DNA from: Phytophthora sp. 'mugwort'
Taxonomy: Eukaryota > Oomycota > Peronosporomycetes > Peronosporales > Peronosporaceae
Direction of reading: 5' to 3'
DNA: 64,000 nt
Assembly (NCBI GenBank): GCA_033558025.1
Contig: JAUCEF010000009.1
Coordinates: 2,046,001-2,110,000 of the forward strand
The notes beneath the pieces were generated by a model. It was not told the origin of the DNA. It searched no databases and saw only the letters and a list, made by a program, of their open reading frames with translations. Of the stretch, positions 1-11,842 are shown piece by piece. Position numbers and translations under genes: made by a program. Position 1 is the first letter of the stretch; each line of letters opens with the position of its first letter.

Positions 1-344
1 TTCACTTGAACTTGGTGCCTTGAAACTATCGTGCGCAGTCGTTCGGCATTTCTTCGCCTGGGGCATTGTGATGTGGTGGTCAGCTACCTCTCGGATTTTG
101 CCGAAGAACCATCGTCCTGCGGACATTGAAGGGATCCACGATTCGCAAGAGCCCCAAAGGGTAAGACCTTCCTTCCAGGCTTGTTGCCAGACAATCCTTT
201 CTTCCGACAATAAATCCCGTCGCTGGACACCGTCGATCCGGGTATCTCTCGTTCATCGACGGCCCTTCAACCCTCCCCGTCGTCGACGCATGCGCAGCAT
301 CTTAGGACTCGTATATAAATATAGCATCGCCAAGGTAGCCGGAA

Positions 345-1302
345 TTAGCGGGATTCGTCCATCAACATCCGGGATGCTGACGAGACCCAACTTAAATACC
401 CACCCGTGGACTGGATCTGCTCTCGCGTCGACACGAGCTGAGGAAGCCAAACCAACAGGGTTTGGCTTCCTTGTTCATGAGCATCGCGGCCGACGTCTGG
501 TAGGCAGGTTCCCTCTGGAGCGGATAAGAAGCAGTATACCGAGTACCGGCAAAGGAAACGGATGCCCTGGGCGGACCAGCAGCTGCGAACGGGAGCGCCG
601 CCATGCTTGGTATTCAAACCGCGCAACCGAATGCACGCTGTTATGGCTGCGCCTGGATCAGTTGTGACGTTGCCGGCCGTGTCAACAGCAGTGATATCAG
701 CTCCATTGAGAGCAAACCAGCGAAGGTCGTGGATGTGCTGGCCAGGATGCCGTATCGCCGGAGAACGAAGAAGAAGACCAGAAACAGAACCTCCCAGTGC
801 TTGGTCCGCGGGGTTAAGGAAGGTCGAGAGCATTCTAGCATGTCTTGAGGAGTGCCATTGAAACAGGGGCCTTCTATCGGGCTGGTGTGTCGCGCCAGCC
901 GACTCTTTTCAGGAGCATGCGAACCTGTGGGTGGTCTGCTCGGAAGAGGAGACCAGCTGCGAGGAAATCGCGGATACCGCTCCGTGCTGCCTTGATGGTG
1001 GATCCCTATACTGGATGCTTGGAGCCGATTCCGTGTGGAGCGCTATGGTTGATGAAGTCGGATATGCGTCGGATTTGTTCGGAGACTGGAAGCTGGAGTT
1101 GCCCCGGATTGCCCCGACGAGTTCTCCACCACTTCCAGTAGTCGAACCAGCAGGATACGGCTGTGATGGAGTGTCCGCAGAGATGTTGCACCGCTCGTTC
1201 TTGAAGTCTGAGATTCCCATCGGGGACGGTGCCTGAGACCACCCGCTCGTTAACTAGAGGAAAAGTCAGGAGTGAGTCCTGTTCCCGAATTGGCGGGACC
1301 AA
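345..1302 (-). pseudogene. Tyrosine recombinase (phage-integrase-like) fragment of DIRS-like element
   Basis: Two overlapping frames are visible. Minus 1302-1006 reads like the N-terminal core-binding domain (a WKWWRTRRG-type helix followed by RRISDFINHS). Minus 833-345 reads like the catalytic half (DLRWFALNGADITAVDTAG, then a basic IRLRG and later PV segment), which matches the pattern of DIRS-type recombinases in oomycete genomes as I know them. The Arg-His-Arg-Tyr catalytic set cannot be assigned with certainty because frames change. The protein would strand-exchange circular cDNA into the genome; this copy cannot be functional. Confidence 0.5.
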
Positions 1303-1572
1303 GCGTCCGCGATGCCGTTCTCAATTCCGGGGACGTGCGAGGACGAGGAGCGGAGCCCGAACATGACCTCCCAAGGGCCGAGAAGCAAATTAGTAGCTGG
1401 ACACGCGTATTGCGCGACGCCATCTTGGTCTTGCATGAGATGGCCGTGGTGTTATCAATGCGGAAGTGGACGTGGAGCGAGTTGTCTTCGAGACGACAGC
1501 TGTGGAGTAGAGGTGCTCACGCGTAGCCCTGAATACGCACGCCAGCACTAGGATCGGCGAACGAGTTCGGCA

Positions 1573-1758
1573 TCAATTGTCGCGATAATTGACGATCCTT
1601 GATTGTACTCTTGAATGAGCGCTCGTTCCGAAAGGGAAATTCGTACGTAAGCGAACACCTCCATGAAGAGATGGTCGCGCAACGTTGGAGGCATCGGTGA
1701 TGATCCTGACGTCACAAGGAGGCGTGGCGTCGAAATATTTGAGCGGGACACCATTCAT
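1573..1758 (-). pseudogene. RNase H fragment of DIRS-like element
   Basis: The frame holds VRIITDASNV, the first Asp-containing strand of a retroelement RNase H (usual form V-TDAS-GWG). It lies directly between the RT and recombinase pieces, as expected in DIRS-like elements. Only about 60 codons are open and no start of its own is expected, since RNase H is part of the RT polyprotein. Assignment rests on this motif plus position. Confidence 0.45.
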
Positions 1759-1916
1759 GGCGGGAGTATGGAGGATGTGCCACTACAGAGGAGATCATCG
1801 AGCATGGCCTTCGACGCATGTTTCCGCCGAATCCTAAACAGGGAACGCTCTCCTTCACGTAGACCATGTAGAGAAGCCCGGGCAGGTCGGTTGCACTTAG
1901 CCACGTGACGCAGGGA

Positions 1917-2411
1917 CTAAAGAAGAGACCGGAATTCGCTGCGCGTCAGGCTTGTGGCGTGGAAGACATGGTTCACCAAGTGCTGAGCTTTCGCCACCGT
2001 ATGTGCAGGCATAGAAACCGTTCCGGCGACGGTGTCGAATATCAAGCCGAGGGCCATGAGGTGCGTGCTCCACTGGGTTAACTTGTCGTCCTTGACTGGA
2101 GCTGCACCCATGATGGTGGTCATGGACAACCGCAGGGACCGGTCGATGTCAGCGCAGTAGGTGCGGACATCGGTAGCCACATTAACGTGGTCGTCGTTAA
2201 CAAATTCCTTGACATATCCTGTCCTACCGTAACTGTATCGGTTAGGCACCGACCCAGTGGTAGCTATAGAACCCCAGAGATTTGTCGTGGATCCGTGTAG
2301 GAAGGCGACGCCCCACCGAGAACGCCGTATGACCTGATCTCTCTGTCCAACCGAAGGCAGTAGATAGGTCGATAACAAGGGCGTTATCGTCAGAAATGTG
2401 GAGGCAAACAT
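1917..2411 (-). pseudogene. Reverse transcriptase fragment of DIRS-like element
   Basis: A 164-codon open stretch with the RT catalytic box FVNDDHVN (residues 70-77; the usual box is x-x-D-D-H) followed by the element-type conserved run KLTQWSTHLMALGLIFDT and TVSMPAHTVAKAQ. These are the palm/thumb signatures of the DIRS-like RT common in Phytophthora. The fingers domain upstream (coordinates above 2411) is in other frames. Residue 72 is Asn where an aromatic or small residue is normal, but the two Asp are kept. Confidence 0.65.
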
Positions 2412-3580
2412 ATGGACGCATTCACTGTGGAGACAAGCATTCGAGAGGCTGTGGCGACATCGCCGCTGTCAACTTAACTTCATGACGGGTGTCTGCCCGG
2501 CGACATGGAATAATTTCACGTGCTATGCTGAAGCAGGCCGCGAAAGACGCGTTCAGTACTCTTCATGGTCGGTGTGTGAGCTGACGGACGCGTCTTCGAC
2601 AAAGGATAAGTCATGGATGGCCCTGCCGGTGATGCTTGGGTCACCGCCACCTTTGTCCACGACGCCGAACAGGCTAACGAACACATCGGGCTAAACGTGG
2701 ATAATGCCTGCGTCGACTACAACACAATGATAGAGGTCTTGTTCCTTGTGGATATTGGCGAGCAAGACGTTCAGTCGGTGGGAGGCAGACGGATGGTTGC
2801 GAGGGAATCCGACCTGTTTCCGAAGGGGCCCGGAGAGGTGTACGCGGATGTTTTCCGAGGCAATGAGGATAAGTGCATCGACATGTTCGTAGCCACGGCA
2901 TTGTCGGCGCATGATTACTGGCATCAAGCCTTTGTTAGGGCGATAGTCATCCCACGTTTGACCTCGGCCAGTTCCGCAAACTGCGGTAGTGGCATGCGGG
3001 TGTGTGTGTGTGGGGGGGGGATCGAAACGGGGCGGCTTAGACTAGGTGAGTTGCTAGTAACAACCGGGGGTAACGTCAGACCTACCCTGCCAAACGCTGA
3101 TGACAATGACGCCGAGCGAATTGATTCCCACATGACCTGTCTCTGCATGCTGGCGTCGCGCGATACCTGACGTGTATGGACCGACGGACCCCACCGGCGT
3201 GCGGTTGGGACCGGAAGAACCGGCCGGGGACTTATAGGACGAACCATAGTCGGGGCAGCGGCGACTGCGAGTCGAGGGGACAGGCGACGGTTAACCGCTA
3301 CTGTTTTTAATGACCACGAGTTGCCAAGAATACAGCACGATTCGGAGGCATGCAGACTCTGATGAACTACTGGCAGGTTGGGGGACGAGACGCTCACAGA
3401 GACGGATTGCAGCATCGGGCCACGTCGCATCGTTGGAGTAACCCATTCTGCCTCAGTGTTTCGTAGTTGGATTGAGTATGATACCGTGAAAGTGGACATC
3501 GACGTTCCGCAAGGGGGAGAGAGATTGAATCGCAAGTCGGCGATTTGGCGGCGATATCCCGGCATGAATATGTGGTGACG

Positions 3581-4599
3581 ATACGGGTGTCACCAGGACC
3601 GATTTAGGAGCATCTGGACGGGGGGGGGGGGGGGTCCTGCGGATGGCGCTCGCGCTCGCGCCAACATTGCCGCCGTCAACCAGCATACTATTCTTCAATT
3701 TGATGCCCACCGATTTCTGGGGTTTCTAGCAACGTGCCAATGGCCCTCCCGGATATAATGACCCCGTGCTGAGTATCTTCTCCGAACTGATCAAGATAAT
3801 CCACGAGCTACAGCCTCTGACAGGGCCACGTAAGAGGCCTGCCGCTGAGCAGCGTCGTGTCAGACCCTGGCACACGTAAGCCCCTTGCTGCGCAAACAGC
3901 CGGTGAGCCTACTTGTCAACCAGAATACCAGAAACCCGGCGCCCGATCGAGCGGTAAATTGCCTTCACCCCCCTCCCCCGCGAATTGTTTATCTGCTGCT
4001 GTTGTCGTGTTGGCGTGTTGCATAGAGAAACGCGAGTATGAGGCTAGGCTCCACCGCAGCTCCTCGCGTCGGTGGATTAATTTTAGCCTTAGCAGTTAAT
4101 TCACACTAGTACTTACATCACATCGCCAAAGTCCGGGGGGCCAAATAGACATTAAAGGATCGTAATATCGTTTTTTATATCTTCGAACACAACTCGATTA
4201 ATCTATTTCTTCAAGATGATGTACGATTTGGTAGAATCCGTGGTTTGTGTAAAAACAGATGTCCAACCTGCTTTGAGCTTCAGGTTCTTGCTTCTTCTTC
4301 CCAACTACTGTAATACCAGTACATACTATTTTAATATAAAATAAGCTAATTAATAGACAATGCCTGAAGGTAGGGGGGATGGCCTCAACCGGTATTCATG
4401 GATCGCAAGGCCTGCACCGTTGCCGGTTGGCCCGCTCGTCGAAAAAAGCGGTTTGGCAAAACTCCAGAAACCAAAAACGAGATAAGGTTCCATGGGCTAG
4501 AAGAGCCCAGCACAAGTGTTTGTGGCTGAAGCTTTATCTTTACGCCAGTTTCGACTACATCGATACACCCTGATATGGGCGCTGGTAGTGTGGTTACAA
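3581..4599. other. No gene recognised
   Basis: Contains the G15 run (3620-3634). A short open stretch at 3857-4099 (+) has no recognisable domain. The stretch 4120-4360 is AT-rich with no coding signal that I can see. Confidence 0.5.
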
Positions 4600-7296
4600 T
4601 AATTAGTCTGCGTTCAAAGTTATCCTGTGTTCTGTATTAGTCTGATTCAGACTAATTATGGTGACCAAGATTCCGGCGAGTTCTAAATTAGTCTCAGCAC
4701 GAATGTTCATAGTTAGTCTGTGCTACATCGGGCTTAACTTGGTAAAGAGGTTTGGTTCCTGCCCGGCCACTCCCATGACCTGAGTTCGAGTCTTGCGTGT
4801 GATGACTATTCGGCACCAAATGGAGGCAAACGCCAAGAAGGGTATTTTCTTTCACCAGCTCGTTTGGGAATAGGTGTGCCTTACGGATGAACGGGCGAGT
4901 TTTGCCTATTTTTGAACCACATTGTTTCTTTTTGCGAAAAGCCCTCGTACCCCCATTACACGACTCAGACTCATATTAACGTTTTCATAAAAATATATCA
5001 ACCTCGCAGATGGATGAATCTCATGACCTGGAGAGCAAACCCTGCAACGGCAACCGCACTGTTACAAAACTGTCTATCCCTAAACGGACCTGGTATAGAT
5101 GACGTGTGTTAGTGTTTAGGAAAATGAACTCACTTTGCAATTTGAACGACTGCCGCTAACGCACCCGATGCATACCTCCACCAGCAAGCTGTCTCCATGC
5201 GGTGGATGTGGAGAGGATGTGGGAAGTGTTCATCAATGCCCAGGCTGCAATGCATCAATGCACCCGTTGTGCGGCACTCCTGTCGACGGAGAAAGCTATG
5301 GTCAGGCAATCCAGTGCCCTTGCTGCAGCTCAAGCAGCCGCACATCTGAAACATCCCCCCTGGTGACAAGTCTGCTTCGACTAAGGAGGGACATGAGCAA
5401 CCTCTGCCCGCTTCCACCAAAACGCAAGTTAGCACGAAGGCTCGCGCCGCTTCGAGTTCCTGGTTGTGCACGAGCAGAGAACACTGCAGCGGCTAAACGG
5501 AAAGAGTGCAGCTCTCGCGACGATGGTGCTTCAATGTCCGTGACTGACGTGGGACCACCGAATTCGCCTACTGCTGTTAAGGCGACAGAAATTGAGTCTG
5601 TTGCCCCCTTGACTGCACACACCAAGCACGGGGTCAAACCTTTCAATGGCTCCAACATTTCAGGTCGTGAGGAGATAACGCAGCGACAGGTGATCAGGCG
5701 GATCGTGGGGACTGTGGATACGCACGGAGATAAGCTGCTCTACTTAAAGGCAGTCGACACTTCCGGCTATCTTCAAGTCTCGTACCCGCCAGAAAACCAT
5801 AGCGAAAGCCATGGACTGGTGGCGTAAACGGGAAAAGATTATGCAAGCAGCGCGTGCGCCAACAGTCATTTCAGGGCGTCGGAAGCATGGTCGTGTTCGA
5901 ACCAACCGCAAGTGGCTTCAAGGCAGAGGACGTCCGCCTAGTAAATTGGTGACATGGATGTATCCAGCGCTCCTCGTAGAATTCGATCGCCTGCGAAAGA
6001 CAGGACTGAAGTTCGATGCCGCGTTACTCCGGCAAGTTGCCGTCAAACAGTTCGCCAGCCCAATGGCCCCATTCGATGTCAATTCTTCAGATGCGAATGG
6101 CGATCTTCGAGTTTCGAACTTCCCCGAGATGGGTGAAGGTGTTCTTGGAGAAGCATCGGATCGTACTTCGAGCACACACTGGAAAACGTCAGGTCGGTAA
6201 AGAATAGCAAACATAGATTGAGCGCGAGGTTGCTGAGGACCATGGTCAGCTGAAACGCGACTTCCTCAGCGGGATTATCGATGAGAATACTGTCGAGAAC
6301 GACGAAAACGCACTTTGTCATTGACTTCGATAATGGGAAGACACTCGGGTTTGTGGGAGAAAAGCAAGTGAAGTATGCTGATGTCGTCTCCGGAGGGGAG
6401 GGCATGACAATGATTGTTCGTGTCTCTGGTGGAGCCAGCATATACATACACCCGCCGATGATGACTTTCACAAACGCTAACCGGAGGTATCCTATTCGGG
6501 ATGTGTGGATGGCGTTTGTTACCAAACGGGGCCCAAGGGTTGGATGGATCAGAGGTTGTTTCACGAGTATCTCAATGAAGGGCGGGCGTTGGCTTCCGAT
6601 CCTCGAGGACGGAAAAAGGCGATGTTCTTAGACAACTCCTCAGGTCATCAGGCTGAGTCCGAGCGCGTTCCAGAGTGACGCCACGCTACGACTTTTGCTA
6701 GCACACACCACCGACCTTTGTCAGCCCGCGAACTCCTTCGTGATCGCGAACATCAAAGACGTGTGGTCCCGTATATGGAATGAAACGAAGTTCAACCTGA
6801 TCAAGGAGGCGAGTGGCAAAACAAGGCGCGCAAGGACGGATCTTATTCTGGTCGAAAAATCAGGGAAAGGCGTTCTTTCTGAAGCTGGCGGCTGCTGCAG
6901 TCAGGGAGATTAACCAAAAACGCGACAAAAGCGGTATCAACTACGCTCCAAAAGCTATGGCGCGCGGCGGTTTGACACTGGGTGTTAATGGAACCTGGAC
7001 CACAGAGCAGCTCTTCCCACACTTGCAGGAGATCATCAACAAGTATCCGTTCGAATTTGCAGGTCATCAGGATAACGACGACAAAAACGAAGATTCGTCG
7101 AGTGACCAGGGGTCAACAACGACGATGGACGTGGTTGAGGAGGCACTCGTTTAGACCTGAATCCAATACTAAATTCAAACTACTTTTGGTGGCAATAATT
7201 ATCTCTGCACAAAAATTAGTCTATACAGATTAAAAATAATCTATGATCAACGGATGAAAATGACCTCATGATAAATAGTCTTATTAAGACTAATTA
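4600..7296 (+). mobile_element. pogo/Tigger-like DNA transposon with subterminal TTAGTCT repeats
   Basis: The outer ends are TAATTAGTCT (4600-4609) and its inverse AGACTAATTA (7287-7296). The same ATTAGTCT word recurs just inside both ends (4636-4643 in a small palindrome to 4656, 4686-4694, 4712-4720 as GTTAGTCT, 7213-7221, and a palindrome ending at 7296), forming subterminal repeats typical of transposase binding sites. TA at both outer edges fits the TA target choice of Tc1/mariner-pogo elements. The interior encodes a broken DDE transposase on the plus strand (5135-7154). Exact element borders are inferred from the repeats, so they may be off by some bases. Confidence 0.6.
5135..7154 (+). 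pseudogene. pogo-like transposase with N-terminal zinc finger, frameshifted
   Basis: Order on the plus strand: a Cys/His zinc finger (5180-5330, C-x2-C, QCPGC, H-x2-C, QCPCC), a low-complexity linker, a CENP-B/HTH-like region at 5870-6050 (RVRTNRKWL, LLVEFDRLRKTGLKFD), then the DDE domain. First Asp: HFVIDFDNGKT (about 6310). Second: MFLDNSSGH (6620-6650). Third site: DLCQPANSFVI (about 6716-6750) has Asn where pogo transposases have Asp, so the catalytic triad looks broken. The frames change at about 5820, 6200-6280, 6600 and 6850; the C-terminus ends at 7154 with an acidic tail. The zinc finger and DDE belong to one ancestral protein because the first two frames overlap and the order is that of known oomycete pogo-like proteins. 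Confidence 0.7.
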
Positions 7297-9719
7297 CTGT
7301 AGCCACTGTACTGTAAAGTGGTTTGCGTACCCTACCCTTGCGTGGGCTCGGGAGTGTCTGAAGCCCAATCAAAAACTCAGTTCGAGATGGAGGGCTGATA
7401 CTCCGTCCTCAGAGTGAAGGAGTACAATCAGTACCTAGGCGAGGACGTTTAATACCGAACGGCATTGCATTATGCACGATATCAGTACACTAGTACAAAG
7501 AGGAAGTCATTTCGACGATTAATGTAGACCGGGCTTCCGCATATATGTTGGTGGTAAACTTTCTGTATTTGATTACTTACACCATTGCTATTTCCTCAGA
7601 TATTTTCGACATATTAAATGTCGGAATGCTTTCTATCAAAGGAATAGCAGGTGAAGCGGCGAATATTACGCGGAGGCGCCAGAAGCGTACTACCGTATTT
7701 GTTCTCGAGTTTGAGTGAGAGTGGACGAGCTCCGCTTTCAGGACCCAAACAGATTTCCTCCCACCGCTACCCCTACAGAGGAGCAGTACATTTCTAATCA
7801 CTCGTGCTTGGACGCAGAAATACAGAACGAGTTAATGCTAACCCCATACTAACATTTTGAGCCGCTTGAGCGTAGTGCAGATGGAATCACTAAGTGTGAA
7901 CGTGTTTTCCGAATGGAACATGCACAAACGTTTTGTAGGAAGTTCAAGGGGTTTGGGCCTGATGACAGTAAACAACAGTGTACAAGTATTCGTATGTTGC
8001 TGTTCACGCAAAATGAGGTAGTATAAAAAATATTGGGACGAAATCTAACAATATATGAAAACCATGACGAGACGGAAGCTCTTTTACAGAATGGTACCCA
8101 AAATGAGTAGTGAACCCGATGGGCCTCGGATATATGTTTGCGACAAGAACGTTAACCGCAAGCGCGTAAAGAGGGTATTTGGTAGCGTAATGATAGTCAA
8201 TCAAGACTAGATTCCCAGAGATAAGTGACAACGCCAAGGAAAGCTGTTTTTTGGGGGCAGCTCTCTACGACATACCACGCAACCTCAGATGTCCCGAAGA
8301 GTGTACAAGTCGTACCAATTCGGTAGTGGAAACCTTGGGTCAGGCAAGTGTTTCCGTGAAGCACTCGGAGTGGGAAGGTTGTATTGCCATGCACATTATT
8401 TTTTTCCAAGGTTCGGCTCGGTGACCTTTACGTCGACAAGAATCCGTAAACGGATACCGGAGCGAATTCCGTTTTGCGTCTACAAGTCAGCTGGAAGTAA
8501 TTCGCTCAAAGCGACTAAAAAAATCCTCGACTGCGTTATTTCCGCTCAAGTGGCCTAACGCATCTTTGCCATCTTCATCTTACAGGTTTGTATCATTTGG
8601 TAAAGTCAGAGCCAACTTACTAGCATTAATAATTGCTTTTGTGCAGTGCAACCTTGCAGTGGGGGCCAGTCACCACTGACAACCAGAGATTCACGACATA
8701 TATTTCAGAAGTGTGTGCCAATGTACAGTCATGTGCAGTGGTCTACTTCGCGGCTCGATTACATGAGAAAACTCCCGGGAAACAAGTCGCCGAGCTGGAC
8801 CTAAGCGAAATATACCGTACCCATGCAGCCCAGGTTGCTGACCACAGACCGTAGGAAAAATGGTTTGACTTGATTCAGCATTAAACTAGCAGCAGTGAGG
8901 CCAATCCGCTTTCTCGAATTTTGCCCTCAGATGATATCCGGCTTCTGCTAACAAATGCTTTCACCAAGATTAATCAATCCAGGCCCAATAATTTTGAGGG
9001 TACTTGCCTCGCGTGAGTATTAAGCTACACTGGGGTTCGCAGCGCACAAATTTGCGCTTCTCAAGCAACTTCGTGCAGCGCAACTTGCAACCAAACGAGA
9101 ATTGTCGAACCGCGAGGCAGTCGCAACAAATCTGTACAATTGCGCAGTGAATCGTCTGGATAACCAAGCAGGGTTTTCTTGCAAACTCCATACGAGTATC
9201 AGCCATTTATGAACAACTAAAACTGGCTCCACCCAGCGCTAGTGTTGGTTTTGCGGCCGTAAAATGAGTTTTGACTGTCCGTTAAAACAGATTATTCAAA
9301 TATAAACTGCGGCAAAACCAACGGGTTTGATATCAGTCTTTTAAAGGCATGGCACGACGCAGCATATAGGCTATGGACGAGTTAGATCGACGGAGACCGA
9401 GGTTCATTCATTTAACGTAACTTAAACTAAAATGAAAAAGAGGGCTTGATGCTTCGTAGCTTTCGATTCCGAAGACTAAAGAAGCATCGAGCCCCTGGTC
9501 GAAGCCATAAAGAAGTAGTAAAAACAGGAACTAGATGGCATAAAGAACCGTTTACTAGATACATCTATGTTGGAAATGCAAAAATATCTTATCATCTCTC
9601 TTTGCCTTATTGCCGTTTGCAGTTGACTTGTCCGCAATAAAATGACGTTAAACCCATGCGGAAACCAACGAAATGGTCTGTGCCTTGGACTGCCACGGCT
9701 CACGCAAATTAATTATTTA
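7297..9719. other. No gene recognised; decayed sequence
   Basis: Open stretches here (for example 8289-8558 +, 8633-8854 +, 8970-9206 -) are short, overlap on both strands and show no motif that I can assign. One small hairpin lies at 9442-9494. Confidence 0.5.
9442..9494. repeat. Short hairpin, 14-bp arms
   Basis: GGGCTTGATGCTTC (9442-9455) pairs with GAAGCATCGAGCCC (9481-9494) with one mismatch and a 25-nt loop. No gene context explains it. Confidence 0.7.
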
Positions 9720-9739
9720 ATCTTGGACAACCATGCAAT

Positions 9740-10370
9740 CATAACTCTGAACAAGGTAGCCTTGGACCTTGATCCACCTTCCTTAACCAAATTCACCAGC
9801 GATTTTACAAAGCTCCAAAACGCCTTTCCACAATAATTCTTGTTCATGAATGGCAGTAATTATAGTGGCTCACTCGAGCGAAAAGTAGTGCATCCACTGC
9901 CGCGTTAGGAGCGAGCAACTGGTTCCACAGCTTGTATCCCGCATCACCACCCAAATGAAACCGTTCTAGTAGTGCCACCATGATGCTGTGGCGATAACCA
10001 GAGCGATTCCAAAGCACTGGTGCAGAGCCCGATCGCACATAACACGCGTCCTCGCGTCAATAACAGCCTGAACTTTTACTGGAGGAAACTCCTTCTTGCA
10101 GTACCAGCCTTCATGCTCGGCCGACGCGCAATGCGAATGAGCGTTCCGTCGACTGTGCCGATAACATGGGGAACTGACCTGAAACAGAGATCCATTCTTT
10201 TTCCGTCATCGGGCTAGCGAGACCTTTCGCAGGAATGTACACGAAGACTTGGAGTATCTCATTTACAAACAAATCCGCGCTGATATGGCTGATGCCAAAA
10301 CCAGCGACAGTGGCTTCCAGGGCCGCCCCGACCGAAAGATAGTGGAGACACGCCACCACTCACTTCATGA
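9740..10370 (-). pseudogene. PIF/Harbinger (DDE_Tnp_4) transposase relic
   Basis: On the minus strand, a helix-turn-helix-like stretch (CLHYLSVGAALEATVAGFGI, about 10350-10290) is followed by the first catalytic box GTVDGTLIRIARRP (about 10170-10125), then, after a frame change, WYCKKEF and VKVQAVIDA, then HLGGDAGYKLW (about 9960-9925, the second-Asp box GDAGY) and finally VERRFGAL (about 9830-9805), which carries the catalytic Glu. Two stops follow directly after VERRFGAL. The order and spacing are those of HARBI1-type nucleases. The copy is dead. No terminal repeats were identified. Confidence 0.75.
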
Positions 10371-10479
10371 CGGTGGTGCGACCCTTGTGTGTATTGGGTA
10401 TGCTGAGCACAAACGGTCATGCAGATTGAACACGGCTGACAGGCTGGATGAACGCCAAGGGGCGGAATTACTTTCGAGT

Positions 10480-10545
10480 GTACATTGAGGGGTTTTCGAG
10501 TGCAGATATTCCTAACGTGAAATGGCGGAATGTTGAGTGTAAATG
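10480..10545. repeat. CGAGTGYA-type repeated motif, possible transposon end
   Basis: TTTCGAGTGTACATTGAGG is followed by TTTTCGAGTGCAG and, further on, TTGAGTGTAAATG. Motifs of the same kind in the opposite orientation occur at about 17110-17220. Such repeated GAGTGCA words could be subterminal repeats of the adjacent Harbinger relic, but no matching other end was found. Confidence 0.35.
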
Positions 10546-10796
10546 ACATATGGCGCTGCCCTCGGCTCCATACTCGTCATGGCCGCTCCATGTCTGCGCT
10601 TAGGACCGATGTAGGTATCCCGGACGAGGATATATCCACAGGACGGAATTAGAACACTCGATTTGACGTTTTGTCTCAATGTAGTCAATCGCGGACGGGT
10701 ACCATGGCCCTCAAATTCACAAAATGGAGGAGTCGACAGTAATCGTGTTGTTGCCCTGCAGCACCCCTAAAGCCCGTCCCTGGCTTAACCCTATAG

Positions 10797-10894
10797 GGCC
10801 GAGCAAGACGAGACCATGCTTGGTCCTGGGTTTAAGCCGGCGTGCTCCGCACACGGATCTTAAACCACAGACTTTGTTCGTCTTGCCAAGCGAG
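10797..10894. repeat. Imperfect hairpin of about 98 nt
   Basis: Left arm words GAGCAAGACGA (10801-10811) and CTGGGTTTAAG (10826-10836) pair with CTTAAACCACAG (10859-10870) and TCGTCTTGCC (10879-10888) in mirrored order around a short CTCCG apex. The arms contain mismatches and small bulges. It could be a foldback non-autonomous element or a structured RNA; sequence alone does not decide. Confidence 0.55.
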
Positions 10895-11566
10895 TGGGGT
10901 TTTCGCCCCTCCTGTATGGCCTAACCTTAGCGGTTGGATAAAAAAACAAACAACCAACTTGGTACTGGAGGTGCTTCATTTTAATACCGGGTAAATCGGA
11001 TTTCCTACATTGTGATACCGATATCCGGTGGATATATCCATACCCCAGGTCTCACCAGGAGGTAAGCTGAAGCAATACCATTTCAAAAAACATTGATTTA
11101 GCCTTGGATCCTGGTTCACTTCTTACACAAGGTACGCTGAGATCCGCTAGTCCAGTCCTCTGCTCAAATGCATTGTTATGCCGAAAAAAAAACAAATGTT
11201 TATTGCCAGCGTTCACTAAAGTTGTGGATTCTCGTCTTGGATGGAGTCTGAGTCCTGATCCTCGTCAGCGTCATGGTCGCCACCGCTGACATGAAATTCC
11301 TGTTTGTTTGCATGGGCGGAAGCACTTTTCATAACGTCGAGGCCGGAGCGTCTTGATTAGCTTCACCAATTTCTGGCAGCCTACGAAATCAGCTTACCTC
11401 CCAAAGGCGACCAGCCACCTGTATCTACGGTCACGACTTGAATAGGCTTGAATTGTGCCTATCATGCTGATGGCTTCATCTTCACCATTGACGACAACAG
11501 CAATATCCTTGAATATCTGCCAGTCGTGAGAATAGTGCGGCTTCTTCATCGGCTTCTTCTCCAGGT

Positions 11567-11842
11567 ATGGAATCGAAAGGTGAGGCGGTCGGGTGCATCA
11601 ATGAAGAGTGCACCTGGGATTTCTGTTGTCCACCGCTGAGCTTTGTGGCTGGAGGGTTTTTCTTGGCAACAGACAAATCGAACTGCTTCACGGTTGACAT
11701 CACTGGAAGAAAGTGGGAACACACCCACCCTGTCGACCAAACCATGTTGCAGTCGCATCGAAAGAGTGCGCGAATTTCACGGATCTACAGAGACACCAAC
11801 AGTATGAGGTGGCTCGAGCAACACAAGCGTTTTTCTTCATGA
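11567..11842 (+). pseudogene. Possible MULE N-terminal zinc-binding fragment
   Basis: The frame reads C-I-N-E-E-C-T-W then FFLATDKSNCFTVDITG and WEHTHPVDQ, resembling the C-x4-C ... H-x-H zinc-binding motif (FAR1/FLYWCH-like) at the start of MULE transposases. No DDE domain follows, and the opposite strand is also open, so this stays tentative. Confidence 0.3.

Larger units (their letters stand above)
1..3580 (-). mobile_element. DIRS-like tyrosine-recombinase retroelement, degenerate
   Basis: Reading on the minus strand, pieces appear in the order reverse transcriptase (2411 to 1917), RNase H (1758 to 1573), tyrosine recombinase (about 1302 to 345). RT-RH followed by a recombinase rather than an integrase is the layout of DIRS-order elements. 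All three pieces lie in different frames with stops between them, so the copy is dead. The part from 2412 to about 3580 should hold the RT N-terminus and any gag, but I cannot recognise them there. No split direct or inverted termini were found, so the borders are estimates. A (GT)n run with G9 (about 2999-3020) and a G15 run (3620-3634) interrupt or flank it. Confidence 0.6.

Noticed and set aside
2613..3170. 185-codon plus frame over the DIRS-like relic
   Set aside because: No domain, crosses a (GT)n-G9 tract, and lies antisense to the retroelement.
4735..4805. tRNA-like boxes (TGGTAAAGAGG and GAGTTCGAGTC) suggesting a tRNA gene or SINE head
   Set aside because: The arms do not pair as in a tRNA (the T stem in particular fails), and the stretch lies within the end region of the pogo-like element. 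At best a SINE scrap.
5130..5658. Minus-strand open frames over the pogo zinc finger
   Set aside because: Shadow of the plus-strand Cys-rich coding sequence.
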